A stretch of 64,000 nucleotides of DNA from Marinimicrococcus sp033875255 (lineage in GTDB: Bacteria > Pseudomonadota > Alphaproteobacteria > Geminicoccales > Geminicoccaceae): positions 1 to 64,000 of the forward strand of contig JAWZSN010000015.1 of the NCBI GenBank assembly GCA_033875255.1. The letters are read 5' to 3'. The first letter of the stretch is position 1, and every line of letters begins with the position of its first letter. Both the position numbers and the translations under genes were made by a program. The notes beneath the pieces are model-generated. The model was not told the DNA's origin, searched no databases, and saw nothing but the letters and a program-made list of their open reading frames with translations. Positions 9,036 through 18,409 of this stretch are shown here, piece by piece.

Positions 9036-9659
9036 TCAGCCCTCCGGCCAGCCGAAGATCTCGGGGTCGCGGAAGCGGAACAGCTTCTGGTCGAGCTTCA
9101 TGCCGGTCTGGAGCTCCTCGAGGATCACCGTCGTGACGAGCCCCTGGGCGTCGGTGACCGCCCAGCGGCGGAGCTCCATCGGTGCTTTGGCGAAGTAGAG
9201 TGTCACCTGGCCCTGCTCGGCCTGGCCGCTGCGCGCCACGCTCACCGCCACCTCGCCGCCGCCGCTACGCACGTCCACGGCCTCGATCCCGTCGCCCAGC
9301 CTGACCTGGCGGTCGAGGATGAAGCCCAGCGGGGTCTCGGCGAGCGGCAGGGTGTTGACCTGCCGGATGCTCGAATCGACGAATACCAGCCGCCAGTCGG
9401 TGGCGATCAGCAGGATCTTCGAGGGCGGATCGTAGTCGAACCGCAGCCTGCCCGGGCGCTGCAGGTAGAGCATGCCCGTGGCCATCTCGCCGGAGGGAGC
9501 GATCTGCGTGAATCGCGCCTTGAGCGTGGTGATGTTGTTGAGATAGCGCTCGATCTCCTCGAGCAGAGCGGCCTCGTCCGGCGGCACTGCCGCACCCGGG
9601 GCGCCGGGAAGGAGTGCCGCAAGGGCGAGGCCGCCCAGAAGCGCGCGTCGGTGGATCAC
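9036..9659 (-). CDS. lolA: outer-membrane lipoprotein carrier protein LolA
   Basis: Periplasmic chaperone that takes lipoproteins from LolCDE and hands them to the outer membrane. The 207 residues begin with a signal peptide (IHRRALLGGLALAALLPG). The LolA fold is then indicated by YLNNITTLKARFTQ, the GRLRFDYDPP segment and a long series of beta strands. The start is a GTG at 9657-9659 with a GAGAGGG ribosome binding site. It lies 62 bases downstream of ftsK on the same strand, an arrangement common in alphaproteobacteria. Confidence 0.88.
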   Translation of the reverse strand: MIHRRALLGGLALAALLPGAPGAAVPPDEAALLEEIERYLNNITTLKARFTQIAPSGEMATGMLYLQRPGRLRFDYDPPSKILLIATDWRLVFVDSSIRQVNTLPLAETPLGFILDRQVRLGDGIEAVDVRSGGGEVAVSVARSGQAEQGQVTLYFAKAPMELRRWAVTDAQGLVTTVILEELQTGMKLDQKLFRFRDPEIFGWPEG

Positions 9660-9721
9660 TGCTGCCCTCTCGGGCGGCGGGCTTCCGGCCCGTCCGGTCG
9701 CCGCTGCCGCCTCACCTCCGG

Positions 9722-12382
9722 TTAGATATCGGTCGGCTCGTCGCCGTCCACCCCGCCGCGTCCCATCAGCACCTGGCGGCGCCCCACATGGTCGGCGGCG
9801 CTGATCAGCCCGTCCTGCTCCATGCGCTCGATCAGCTTGGCGGCACTGTTGTAGCCGACGCTGAGCTTGCGCTGCAGGTAGCTGGTCGAGGCCTTGCCGT
9901 CGCGGGCCACCACCTGCACCGCCTGGTTGTAGAGCGAGTCGCCGCCATCGCCGCCCGGCACCCCGGCCGCGGCATCGCCGGCACCGCCCTCGGCCGCCCC
10001 CTCGGAGGTGACCTCCTCGTCATACTCCGGCGGTCCCTGGGTCTTGAGGTGGCGGACCACCGCCTCGACCTCGGCGTCGGTGACGAGCGCTCCGTGAATG
10101 CGGTTGATGCGGTCGCCGGGCATCAGATAGAGCATGTCGCCCTGGCCCAGGAGCTGCTCGGCGCCGGCGTCGCCCAGCACGGTGCGGCTGTCGATCTTGG
10201 AGCTCACGCGGAAGCTGATGCGCGAGGGCAGGTTGGCCTTGATGACGCCGGTGATGACGTCCACCGACGGGCGCTGCGTGGCCACGATCAGATGCACGCC
10301 GGCGGCACGGGCCTTTTGCGACAGACGCTGGATCGCGTTCTCGATCTCCTTGCCGGCAGTGAGCATCAGGTCCGCCACCTCGTCGACGATCACCACGATG
10401 AGCGGCAGCGGCTCCATCGGGATCGGCTGCTCCTCGTAGATGGGCACGCCGGTGCCCGGCTCGAACCCGGTGCGCACGCGGCGGGTGAGCTGCTCGCCGC
10501 GGGCCTTGGCCTGGAGGATGCGCCGGTTGAAGGCGAAGATGTCGCGCACGCCCAGATGCGACATCAGCCGGTAGCGCTCGTCCATCTGCCGGACGACCCA
10601 CTTGAGCGCCACCACCGCCTTGTGCGGCTCGGTGACGACCGGCGCCAGGAGGTGCGGGATGTCCTCGTAGACCGACAGCTCGATGACCTTGGGGTCGATC
10701 ATGATGATCCGGCACTCGTCCGGCGTCAGCCGGTAGAGGAGCGAGAGGATCATCGCGTTGATCGCCACCGACTTGCCCGAGCCGGTGGTGCCGGCGATGA
10801 GCAGATGCGGCATGCGCGCCAGATCGACGATCACCGGGTTGCCGGAGATGTCCTTGCCCAGCGCCATGGCGAGCCGGGCTTCCGAGCGGGCGTAGCGGTC
10901 GCTCTCGAACAGCTCGCGCAGGAACACGGTCTCGCGCCGCTCGTTGGGCAGCTCGATGCCGATCACGTTGCGGCCGGGCACCGTCGCCACGCGCACCGAG
11001 AGCGCGCAGAGCGAGCGGGCGATGTCGTCGGCGAGGCTGATGACCCGCTGCGAGCGGGTCCCGGGAGCCGGCTCCAGCTCGTAGAGCGTGACCACCGGGC
11101 CGGGCTTGACGTCGATGATCTGGCCGCGCACGCCGAAATCGTCGAGCACCGCCTCGAGCTGGCGGGCCGTCTCGTGGAGCGCCTCCTTGGTCAGCGCCGG
11201 GCAGGGCTCGTGGAAGGCCGGGGCCAGCATGTCGAAGGTCGGCAGCTCGAACTCGCCCTCCGGCGCGCGCTGCGGCGGCGGAGCCGCCCGGGCGGGCACC
11301 TCGCGCGGCGGCTGGTGCCGGATCTGCACCGGCGCGGCGTCCTCGGCCGGTTCCGGATCGTCGTCCTCGGCCGGCATCTCCCAGGGCAGCGGCTCGTCGT
11401 CGAGACGCCTCGGGGCGGGCTCGGCCCGCGCCGGCACTGCTGCCGGGCGCGAGGCCGTGCGCCGCAGGCGCCGCGGCTCCGGCGCCGGCTCGTCCTCCCC
11501 GGCGAACGCGCCTTCAGGCTCGAGCTCCTCGGCCTGGGGCTCCGCGATGGTGCCCGGGCGGCGCGGGCGCAGCCGCGGCTGGGCCGGCTGCTCGGCCGGC
11601 TCCTCCCCCTCGACGCGCCGCCGCTCGAGCAGGCTGCCCAGGCGCCCGGCGAGCCCCGCCTTGGCGACCCGCTCGGGCAGGGCGGCGGTGGTCTGCTGGA
11701 CGGCCGCCGCCGAGTGCCGGACCCCCCGGGTCACGGCCCGGCCGGTGACCACGCCGGCCCGGCTCGCCGCCTCGCCGACATGGCGCCCGGCCCAGCGCGA
11801 GGCAGTGGCCAGCCGGCCCATTGCCCAGACGCTCTCCGTCCAGCGCAGCCCGAGCGCCAGCACGCCCAGCAGCAGGGCCGCGAGCCCGGTGGTCAGGGCG
11901 TAGCTGTCGAGCGGCATGCTGGGCTGGGCGCGGGCCAGGAAGAAATCGCCGACAAAGCCGCCGAGACCGACCCTGAAAGGCCACTCGCCACGCGGCGGCG
12001 CCGGCTGGGCGGCAAAGAACGCAGCCGCCGCCAGGAGGGCGAAGGGGAGCACCAGCACCGGCAGCCACGGCCAGTCGAGCGGCCGGGCGGAGGCGATGCG
12101 GATGCCCCAGCTCGCGGTGGCGAGGATCACCAGCCAGGCCGCCAGCCCGAACATCTGGTAGAGCAGGTCGGCCAGGTAGGCGCCGGTGATGCCCGCAGGA
12201 TTGCTGGCGACGGTACCGGTGGCGTGGTTGAGCGAGGGATCGGCCGGATCGAATCCCCACAGCGCCACGGCGAGCCACAACGCGGCAGCGGCCAGCGCGG
12301 CTCCCCCGGCACGCCGCAAGAAGCTCCGCAGCCAGACGGCCACAGGACGGTCACCGAAGGCGTCGAAGGTCGAAGAGGCCAT
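9722..12382 (-). CDS. ftsK: DNA translocase FtsK
   Basis: Septum-located dsDNA pump that clears and aligns the chromosome termini during division. The 886 residues show the full architecture. There is an N-terminal membrane domain with about four helices (roughly residues 20-200) and a Pro/Glu/Arg-rich linker (about 210-370). The RecA-like motor has Walker A (AGTTGSGKS) and Walker B (LIVVIVDEVADLM). The C-terminal winged-helix gamma domain, which reads the KOPS orienting sequences, contains STSYLQRKLSVGYNSA. The linker is short compared with E. coli FtsK, as is usual in alphaproteobacteria. It sits in a minus-strand run with the aminotransferase upstream and lolA downstream. Confidence 0.95.
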   Translation of the reverse strand: MASSTFDAFGDRPVAVWLRSFLRRAGGAALAAAALWLAVALWGFDPADPSLNHATGTVASNPAGITGAYLADLLYQMFGLAAWLVILATASWGIRIASARPLDWPWLPVLVLPFALLAAAAFFAAQPAPPRGEWPFRVGLGGFVGDFFLARAQPSMPLDSYALTTGLAALLLGVLALGLRWTESVWAMGRLATASRWAGRHVGEAASRAGVVTGRAVTRGVRHSAAAVQQTTAALPERVAKAGLAGRLGSLLERRRVEGEEPAEQPAQPRLRPRRPGTIAEPQAEELEPEGAFAGEDEPAPEPRRLRRTASRPAAVPARAEPAPRRLDDEPLPWEMPAEDDDPEPAEDAAPVQIRHQPPREVPARAAPPPQRAPEGEFELPTFDMLAPAFHEPCPALTKEALHETARQLEAVLDDFGVRGQIIDVKPGPVVTLYELEPAPGTRSQRVISLADDIARSLCALSVRVATVPGRNVIGIELPNERRETVFLRELFESDRYARSEARLAMALGKDISGNPVIVDLARMPHLLIAGTTGSGKSVAINAMILSLLYRLTPDECRIIMIDPKVIELSVYEDIPHLLAPVVTEPHKAVVALKWVVRQMDERYRLMSHLGVRDIFAFNRRILQAKARGEQLTRRVRTGFEPGTGVPIYEEQPIPMEPLPLIVVIVDEVADLMLTAGKEIENAIQRLSQKARAAGVHLIVATQRPSVDVITGVIKANLPSRISFRVSSKIDSRTVLGDAGAEQLLGQGDMLYLMPGDRINRIHGALVTDAEVEAVVRHLKTQGPPEYDEEVTSEGAAEGGAGDAAAGVPGGDGGDSLYNQAVQVVARDGKASTSYLQRKLSVGYNSAAKLIERMEQDGLISAADHVGRRQVLMGRGGVDGDEPTDI

Positions 12383-12424
12383 CCCTAGAAATCCAGTTGC
12401 ATCACCGTCGTGGGAAGATCCGGC

Positions 12425-13630
12425 TCAGCCGAGCGTCTCGAGGATCCGGGTGCAGGCGCGGTCGACGACCTCGTCCTCGTGCACCAGGGCCAGGCGCAGA
12501 TAGGGGGTGGCCGGGTTGCTCCCGTCCGCCGAGGCGCTCGCCAGGTAGCCGCCGGGCAAGGTGCGCACGCCCGCCCGCTCCCACAGCCGCAACGCTGCAG
12601 CCTCGCCGTCGCCGACGTCGAGCCACAGGAAGAATCCGCCCTCCGGCCGGTAGAAGCCGAAGCGGTTGCCGAGCCGCCGCTGCGCCACGTCGATCTTGCG
12701 GCGGTAGCGCTCGCGGTTCTCCTCGACATGGGTCTCGTCGCGCCACAGCGCCGTGGCCGCCGCCATCAGGGGCAAGGGCTGGACCGCGCCGGAGTAGGCA
12801 CGCAGCCTGTGGAAGCGGCCGATCAGCGCCGGATCGCCGGCGACGAAGCCGGAGCGCAGGCCGGCCGCATTCGAGCGCTTGGAAAGCGAATGGAAGACCA
12901 GGACGTTGGCAAAGGAGCCGTCCTCGGCCCAGGCAGCCTCGAGGGCGCCCCGCGGCGGCTCGCCGTCATAGATCTCGGAATAGCACTCGTCGACCGCCAG
13001 CACGAAATCGTGGCGCCGGGCCAGGCGCACGGCACGGCGCAGATAGGCCATGTCGGCCACGCTGCCCTGGGGGTTGGAGGGCGTGCACACGTAGAAGACC
13101 GCGCAGCGGTCGAGCAGGGCCGGGTCGAGCGCGTCGAGGTCCGGCAGGAAGCCGGTCTCCCGGGTGACGTCGAGATAGACCGGCTCGGCGCCCGACATGG
13201 CCGCGGCGCCGGCATAGACCGCATAGACCGGGTTCGGCATCAAGACGGCGGGCGTGCGGCTGGCGGTGCGCTCGGGAACGAGCATCTGCGGCAGAAGGAA
13301 CAGGCCCTCCTTGGTGCCGGCCAGCGGCAGCACGTTGCGGGCCTCGTCGAGCGCCCCGGCCGGCAGGCCGTAGCGGCGCGTCAGCCAGTCGACCGCGGTC
13401 TGCCGGAAGCCGGCCGTGCCGTTGACCGGCGGGTAGCGGTTCCACGAGCCGGCGTTGGCGGCCACCGTCTCCGCGAGGAGCTGCGGCGGCGCGTGCTGCG
13501 GCTCGCCGATCCCGAGGTCCAGCGTGTCGGCAAAGCCGGGCTCCACCGACCCAAGCAGCTTGGCCAGCCGCTTGAAGGGAAACTCCTGGAGCCGGTCGAG
13601 ACGATCGTTCAGCATTCGGACAAATTCCAC
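12425..13630 (-). CDS. class I/II PLP-dependent aminotransferase
   Basis: Fold-type I aminotransferase of 401 residues. The pyridoxal phosphate lysine lies in HSLSKRSNAAGLRSG, the cofactor-anchoring region is VCTPSNPQGS, and the aspartate motif is AVDECYSEIY. The N-terminal pattern LGIGEPQHAPP and overall resemblance fit the group often annotated as succinyldiaminopimelate transaminase (DapC-like), but I could not separate that from other specificities. An alternative start at MLNDRLDRLQ (13615) lies five codons in and may be the real one. It is 42 bases upstream of ftsK. Confidence 0.85.
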   Translation of the reverse strand: MEFVRMLNDRLDRLQEFPFKRLAKLLGSVEPGFADTLDLGIGEPQHAPPQLLAETVAANAGSWNRYPPVNGTAGFRQTAVDWLTRRYGLPAGALDEARNVLPLAGTKEGLFLLPQMLVPERTASRTPAVLMPNPVYAVYAGAAAMSGAEPVYLDVTRETGFLPDLDALDPALLDRCAVFYVCTPSNPQGSVADMAYLRRAVRLARRHDFVLAVDECYSEIYDGEPPRGALEAAWAEDGSFANVLVFHSLSKRSNAAGLRSGFVAGDPALIGRFHRLRAYSGAVQPLPLMAAATALWRDETHVEENRERYRRKIDVAQRRLGNRFGFYRPEGGFFLWLDVGDGEAAALRLWERAGVRTLPGGYLASASADGSNPATPYLRLALVHEDEVVDRACTRILETLG

Positions 13631-13744
13631 CGAAGCGCGAGCCAGTGTTCGAGCGGCACGTTAACATCGGCGAGGAAGGCGCGGCAACGGCTGACGTCTG
13701 GCTCAACCGCGAAGATCCGGGCGTGCACCTGCAGACGCGCCGCC

Positions 13745-14857
13745 TCAATGCCCGCCCGCAAACGGCCTGAACGGCAACCCCAGCGCTCGCGCCACCGGCT
13801 CGCAGGCAATGTCTCCGTGGCACACGTTGAGGCCTTGCGCCAGATGCCGGTCCTCCTCGAGAGCCCGTCGCCATCCCTTCCCGGCCAGCGCCAGGACAAA
13901 CGGAAGGGTCGCGTTGTTGAGCGCGAAGGTCGAGGTGCGCGCCACCGCGCCCGGCATGTTGGTCACGCAATAGTGGATGACGTCGTCGACCCGGTAGACC
14001 GGGTCGGTGTGGCTGGTCGCTCGCGAGGTCTCGCTGCAGCCGCCCTGGTCGATCGAGATGTCGACAAACACCGAGCCCGGCCGCATGGCGGCGATCATCT
14101 CGGCGGTCACGATCCGCGGCGCGGCCGCGCCGGGCACGAGCACGGCGCCGATCACCAGATCCGCCGAGGCGACGTGATGGGCGATGGCATCCACGGTGGC
14201 GTAGAGCGTGTTGAGCACCGGCCCGAACTGCAGGTCGAGCTCGTAGAGCCGCTCGATGGAGCGGTCGATAACGTAGACCTGCGCCTCCATGCCCATCGCC
14301 ATGCGGATGGCGTTGGTGCCCGACACCCCGCCACCCAGCACCACCACCTTGGCGGCATGCACCCCCGGCACGCCGCCCAGCAGCATGCCGCTGCCGCCCT
14401 GCATCTTCTCCAGATAGTGGGCGCCCACCTGCACGCTCATGCGCCCGGCCACCTCGCTCATCGGCGAGAGCAGCGGCAGCCGGCCCTTGCGGTCGGTGAC
14501 CGTCTCGTAGGCGATCGCGACGCAGCCCGAGGCCATCAGCCCCTCGGCCTGCGGCCGGTCGGGGGCGAGATGCAGGTAGGTGAAGAGGATCTGGTCGGGG
14601 CGCAGCCTCCGCCACTCGTCGGGCTGCGGCTCCTTGACCTTCACGATCATGTCGGCGCGCGCGAAGATGTCCTCGGCACGGGCGGCCACCTCGGCTCCGG
14701 CCGCGCGGTAGGCCTGGTCGTCGAAGCCGATTCCGGCGCCCGCTTCGCTTTCGACGATCACCTTGTGGCCGTGATGCAACAGCTCGCGCACGCTGGCCGG
14801 CACCAGCCCGACCCGATATTCGTGCGCCTTTACCTCCCTGGGAACGCCCACGAGCAT
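13745..14857 (-). CDS. ald: alanine dehydrogenase
   Basis: NAD-dependent oxidative deamination of L-alanine to pyruvate and ammonia, or the reverse. The 370 residues are full length. The N-terminus MLVGVPREVKAHEYRVG carries the substrate-binding arginine, a lysine lies in VKVKEPQ, and the Rossmann motif is VVLGGGVSGTNA. The late ISIDQGGCSETSR segment is characteristic of alanine dehydrogenase rather than transhydrogenase. It is transcribed away from the TAXI gene across about 220 bases, and a 114-base gap separates it from the aminotransferase downstream. Confidence 0.93.
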   Translation of the reverse strand: MLVGVPREVKAHEYRVGLVPASVRELLHHGHKVIVESEAGAGIGFDDQAYRAAGAEVAARAEDIFARADMIVKVKEPQPDEWRRLRPDQILFTYLHLAPDRPQAEGLMASGCVAIAYETVTDRKGRLPLLSPMSEVAGRMSVQVGAHYLEKMQGGSGMLLGGVPGVHAAKVVVLGGGVSGTNAIRMAMGMEAQVYVIDRSIERLYELDLQFGPVLNTLYATVDAIAHHVASADLVIGAVLVPGAAAPRIVTAEMIAAMRPGSVFVDISIDQGGCSETSRATSHTDPVYRVDDVIHYCVTNMPGAVARTSTFALNNATLPFVLALAGKGWRRALEEDRHLAQGLNVCHGDIACEPVARALGLPFRPFAGGH

Positions 14858-15079
14858 CGCCTGCAGCTCCCCTGACCCGCTGGCGCCGCCCCGCCGGGCG
14901 GCGGACTCGACAGGCTATCGCAGCGCCGCGCGGACCGCCAGCGCCGTACCCCGTATCACGCATGCGCCGATGCCCGCGCAGCCTGTTGGCCGGCGGCGGC
15001 ACCGCGCGGTATGCTGCGCGCCGCGCCCGTCCCGCAAGCGCACCCGCCCGATCCGTCTCCTACCCTTCGGGGCCCTTCG

Positions 15080-16081
15080 ATGCTGCTCCGCCTGTCCGCC
15101 GCCCTGCTGGCCTGGCTGCTCGTGCTTTCCGCCGCCACCGCCGCGGACCTGCGGTTCTTCCGCATCGGCACGGGGAGCGTGAGCGGCACCTATTTCCGCA
15201 TCGGCGGGCTGATCGCCGACGCCGTCAGCAGCCCGCCCGGCAGCCGGCCTTGCGAGAAGGGCGGCAGCTGCGGGGTCCCCGGCCTGGTGGCGCTGGCACA
15301 GACCTCGGAAGGCTCGGTGAGCAATGCCGAGGGGATCATCTCGGGCGCGTTCGAGAGCGGTTTCGTGCAGAGCGACGTCGCCTACGCCGCCTATCGGGGC
15401 ACCGGCGTGTTCCACGGCCGGCTGCCGGCCGAGGAGCTCCGCGCGATCGCCAATCTCTACCAGGAGAGCATCCATCTCGTGGTGCGTGCCGGGCTCGACG
15501 TGAGCAGCGTGCGCGACCTCGAGGGCCTGCGCGTGGGGCTCGACGAGGAAGGCTCGGGCACCCAGGCCGACGCGCGGCTGATCCTCGAGGCCTTCGGCCT
15601 GTCGGAGGAGGCGATCGATGCCAGCTACGACATGCCGGCGGTGGCCCTCGCGCGGATGCGCGCAGGCGAGCTCGACGCGATGTTCCTGGTGGGTGGCTAC
15701 CCCATGGCCATCATCGACGAGCTGATCCGCGAGCTGGACGCGCGGCTGGTGCCGATCAAGGGGCCGGAGGCCGACCGGCTGGTACGCGAGCACGCCTATC
15801 TGGCCTTCGACATCATCCCCTTCGGCGTCTACGGCAACGGTCGCTCGGTAGAGACCTTGGGGGTGGGCGCGCAGTGGATCGTGCGGGCCGATCTCGAGGA
15901 GGAGCTCGCCTACGAGCTCACCCGGGCCCTGTGGCATCCGGTGACCGGCGACATCCTGCGCGAGGGCCATCCCCGCGGCCGCGACATCACGCTGCAGACC
16001 GCGCTCGAGGGGATCGCGATCCCGCTGCACCCGGGCGCCGAGCGCTTCTACCGCGAGAAGGGCCTGCTCGGTGACGAGTGA
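15080..16081 (+). CDS. TAXI family TRAP-type solute-binding protein
   Basis: Periplasmic binding protein of the TAXI group, 333 residues, with a signal peptide (LSAALLAWLLVLSAATAA) cut near residue 22. The mature start RFFRIGTGSVSGTYFRIGG is the family hallmark, followed by GSVSNAEGI and a second lobe with LDAMFLVGGYP. TAXI proteins normally feed fused TRAP permeases. Here the gene instead overlaps, by 11 bases, an ABC ATPase followed by an ABC-2 permease, and no TRAP membrane gene is visible. The ligand is unknown. The start was placed at the signal peptide; the frame is open further upstream. Confidence 0.83.
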   Translation: MLLRLSAALLAWLLVLSAATAADLRFFRIGTGSVSGTYFRIGGLIADAVSSPPGSRPCEKGGSCGVPGLVALAQTSEGSVSNAEGIISGAFESGFVQSDVAYAAYRGTGVFHGRLPAEELRAIANLYQESIHLVVRAGLDVSSVRDLEGLRVGLDEEGSGTQADARLILEAFGLSEEAIDASYDMPAVALARMRAGELDAMFLVGGYPMAIIDELIRELDARLVPIKGPEADRLVREHAYLAFDIIPFGVYGNGRSVETLGVGAQWIVRADLEEELAYELTRALWHPVTGDILREGHPRGRDITLQTALEGIAIPLHPGAERFYREKGLLGDE

Positions 16082-16826
16082 GCCGCAGGGGCCGGCGATC
16101 GACGTCCGCGGGCTCGGCAAGAGATTCGGGGAGGTCACCGCGGTCGAGGACCTGTCGTTCACGGTGCCGGCCGGACGGACGGTTGCCCTCCTGGGCGCCA
16201 ATGGCGCCGGCAAGACCACCACCATCGCCATGCTGCTGGGCCTGCTCGAGCCCGGCGCGGGCGAGATCCGCCTCCTGGGCGAGGAGATCCCGCGGCACCG
16301 CTACCGGGTGCTCGCCCGGATGAACTTCTCGAGCCCCTATGTGGACCTGCCGCTACGCCTCACGGTGCGGCAGAACCTCATGGTCCACGCCGACCTCTAC
16401 GGTGTGCCCGGGCCAGGCGAGCGGATCGCCGAGCTCGCCCGCGAGCTCGAGCTCGAAGCGTTCCTCCAGCGCCCGACCGGCCGCCTCTCGGCCGGCCAGA
16501 AAACCCGCGTGCTGCTGGCCAAGGCCCTCATCAACCGGCCCGACCTGCTGCTCCTCGACGAGCCCACCGCCTCGCTCGACCCCGACACCGCGGACCGCCT
16601 GCGCGGCTATCTCGAGGACTATCAGCGGCGGCACGGCGCCACCGTGCTGCTGGCCTCGCACAACATGGCCGAGGTCGAGCGCCTGGCGCACCACGTCCTG
16701 GTGATGAAGCGCGGCCGGCTTGTCGACGAGGGAAGCCCCCGTGAGCTTCTCGCCCGCTATGGCCGCACCGATCTCGAGCAGGTCTTTCTCGACATTGCCC
16801 GCGACCGCAGGGCGGCTCTCGCATGA
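16071..16826 (+). CDS. ABC transporter ATP-binding protein (ABC-2 type)
   Basis: ATPase subunit of 251 residues for the permease encoded next. Walker A is GANGAGKTTT and Walker B is LLLLDEPTASLD. The signature motif reads LSAGQKTR rather than the commoner LSGGQ, a variant seen in ABC-2 exporters. The switch histidine is in LLASHNM. It overlaps the TAXI gene by 11 bases and the permease gene by four (ATGA), so the three are probably translationally coupled. Similarity is to NodI/CcmA-type exporter ATPases; the substrate is unknown. Confidence 0.88.
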   Translation: MTSEPQGPAIDVRGLGKRFGEVTAVEDLSFTVPAGRTVALLGANGAGKTTTIAMLLGLLEPGAGEIRLLGEEIPRHRYRVLARMNFSSPYVDLPLRLTVRQNLMVHADLYGVPGPGERIAELARELELEAFLQRPTGRLSAGQKTRVLLAKALINRPDLLLLDEPTASLDPDTADRLRGYLEDYQRRHGATVLLASHNMAEVERLAHHVLVMKRGRLVDEGSPRELLARYGRTDLEQVFLDIARDRRAALA

Positions 16827-17641
16827 GAGCGGCTGCCCCCCACCTCCTGGCGCTGCGCCGGGTGCGCGCCATGCTCCGCCGTCATCTCTATCTTCTGCTG
16901 GGCTCGTGGCCGCGCGTCCTCGACCTGCTCTACTGGCCGACCATCCAGATGATCCTGTGGGGCTTCATCACGAAGTTCCTCGCGGGCGAGAGCAGCCTCG
17001 TGGCACAGGCCGGCGGCATCTTCCTCTCGGCGGTGCTGCTCTGGGACACGCTCTTTCGCGGCCAGCTCGGCGTCTCCTTGTGCTTTTTGGAGGAGATGTA
17101 CGCGCGCCATCTGGGCCATCTTTTCGTAAGCCCGCTGCGGCCGCACGAATACGTCCTGTCGGTCTTCCTGATAAGCCTCGTCCGGGTGAGCCTCGGGGTC
17201 GGCGGCGCTGCCCTGCTGGCCGTGCCGATCCACCAGTTCTCGCTGGCCGGCAGCCTGGGCTGGGCGATCATCCCGTTCTTCGCGGTGATGATCATGTTCG
17301 GCTGGGCAGTGGGGCTGATCATCTCCGCCCTGGTGCTGCGCCTCGGGCTCGGCGCCGAGAGCCTCGCCTGGGCCGCGATCTTCCTGATCCAGCCGCTGAG
17401 CGGGGTCTACTACCCGATCGAGACCCTGCCGGGATTCCTGCAGCCGGTCGCCTGGATGCTCCCCTCGGCCCCGGTCTTCGAGGGTATGCGTGCGGTCCTC
17501 ATCGAGAACCGGTTCGACGCCGGCCTGTTCTTCTGGGCGCTGGGCCTGCTCGCCGCATGGCTCGCCGCCGCCGGCCTCGTCTTCGTGCTGCTGTTCCGCA
17601 GCGCTCGCCAGCGCGGGCTGCTGCTCCAGGTGGGCGAGTAG
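16823..17641 (+). CDS. ABC-2 type transporter permease
   Basis: Inner-membrane subunit, 272 residues, with six predicted helices and an N-terminal cytoplasmic segment. The ABC-2/NodJ-like pattern is clear in the late GVYYPIETLPGFLQPVAWMLP segment, the conserved re-entrant region of these exporters. The ATGA overlap with the ATPase gene supports a two-gene transporter. It ends six bases before the convergent pgeF gene. Exporters of this type move polysaccharides, lipids or drugs outward, so pairing with a periplasmic TAXI receptor is unusual. Confidence 0.83.
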   Translation: MRAAAPHLLALRRVRAMLRRHLYLLLGSWPRVLDLLYWPTIQMILWGFITKFLAGESSLVAQAGGIFLSAVLLWDTLFRGQLGVSLCFLEEMYARHLGHLFVSPLRPHEYVLSVFLISLVRVSLGVGGAALLAVPIHQFSLAGSLGWAIIPFFAVMIMFGWAVGLIISALVLRLGLGAESLAWAAIFLIQPLSGVYYPIETLPGFLQPVAWMLPSAPVFEGMRAVLIENRFDAGLFFWALGLLAAWLAAAGLVFVLLFRSARQRGLLLQVGE

Positions 17642-17647
17642 GCGCCC

Positions 17648-18409
17648 TCAGGCGCCGAGCGCGATCGCCGAGAGCTGCAGGCCGAAGCGGGTCTCGCCGG
17701 ACAGGCAGGCACGGCGGTAGCTGAAGAAGCGTTCCGCCTCGGCGCAGGTGTCCCGCCCCAGCGCCTCGACCCGCTTGACGCCGGCCCGCCCGAGGCGCAT
17801 CGCGACATAGCCCTCGAGGTCGAGATGGGGGCGGCTGCCGGCATTGCCGAAAAAGCCGGCGCTGGCCGGATCGGCCTGCACGAAGCGGGCCTCGAGCTCC
17901 GGCCCCACCTCGTAGGAGCGCCGGCCGATGCACGGGCCGACCGCGGCGTGGATACGCTCCAGCCGCGCCCCGGCGGCGAGCATCCCGGCCACCACCGACT
18001 CGAGCACGCCGCCGAGCGCGCCCTTCCAGCCGGCATGCGCGGCACCCACCACGCCGGCCCCGGCATCGGCCAGCAGCACCGGCGCGCAGTCGGCGCTGAG
18101 CACGCCGATGGCAAGGCCGCGCTCGCGGGTGACCAGCGCATCGGCGTCGGGCGCCTCCTCCATCGGCCAGGGCCGGACGACCTCGAGACAAAGCGTGCCG
18201 TGCACCTGCCGGGCGGTGACCAGCCGGGACGGCTCCACCTCGAGCGCCGCTGCCGCCAGGGCCCGGTTGCCGGCCACCGTCGCCGGCGCGTCGCCGCTCC
18301 TGAGGCCCATGTTGAGGCTGGCGAAGGGTCCCTCGCTCAGCCCCCCCTCGCGGGTGAAGAAGGCGTGGCGAAGGCCGCCCACCGCCAGCGCCTTCGCGCG
18401 GATCATCAT
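17648..18409 (-). CDS. pgeF: peptidoglycan editing factor PgeF (multicopper/laccase-domain family)
   Basis: YfiH/PgeF family, 253 residues. These enzymes remove wrongly incorporated residues from peptidoglycan precursors and are related to purine-nucleoside-cleaving laccase-domain proteins. Zinc-site motifs are present: ARQVHG, LSADCAPVLL, AAHAGWKG and VGPCIG. It overlaps the upstream methyltransferase gene by four bases (ATGA at 18406-18409). lgt, the methyltransferase and pgeF therefore form one minus-strand unit, a conserved alphaproteobacterial order. Confidence 0.9.
   Translation of the reverse strand: MMIRAKALAVGGLRHAFFTREGGLSEGPFASLNMGLRSGDAPATVAGNRALAAAALEVEPSRLVTARQVHGTLCLEVVRPWPMEEAPDADALVTRERGLAIGVLSADCAPVLLADAGAGVVGAAHAGWKGALGGVLESVVAGMLAAGARLERIHAAVGPCIGRRSYEVGPELEARFVQADPASAGFFGNAGSRPHLDLEGYVAMRLGRAGVKRVEALGRDTCAEAERFFSYRRACLSGETRFGLQLSAIALGA

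Noticed and set aside
9614..12388. A 924-residue plus-strand open frame opposite ftsK.
   Set aside because: It is the complement of ftsK, with His/Asp/Arg/Leu-rich composition typical of shadows in GC-rich DNA and no recognisable domain.
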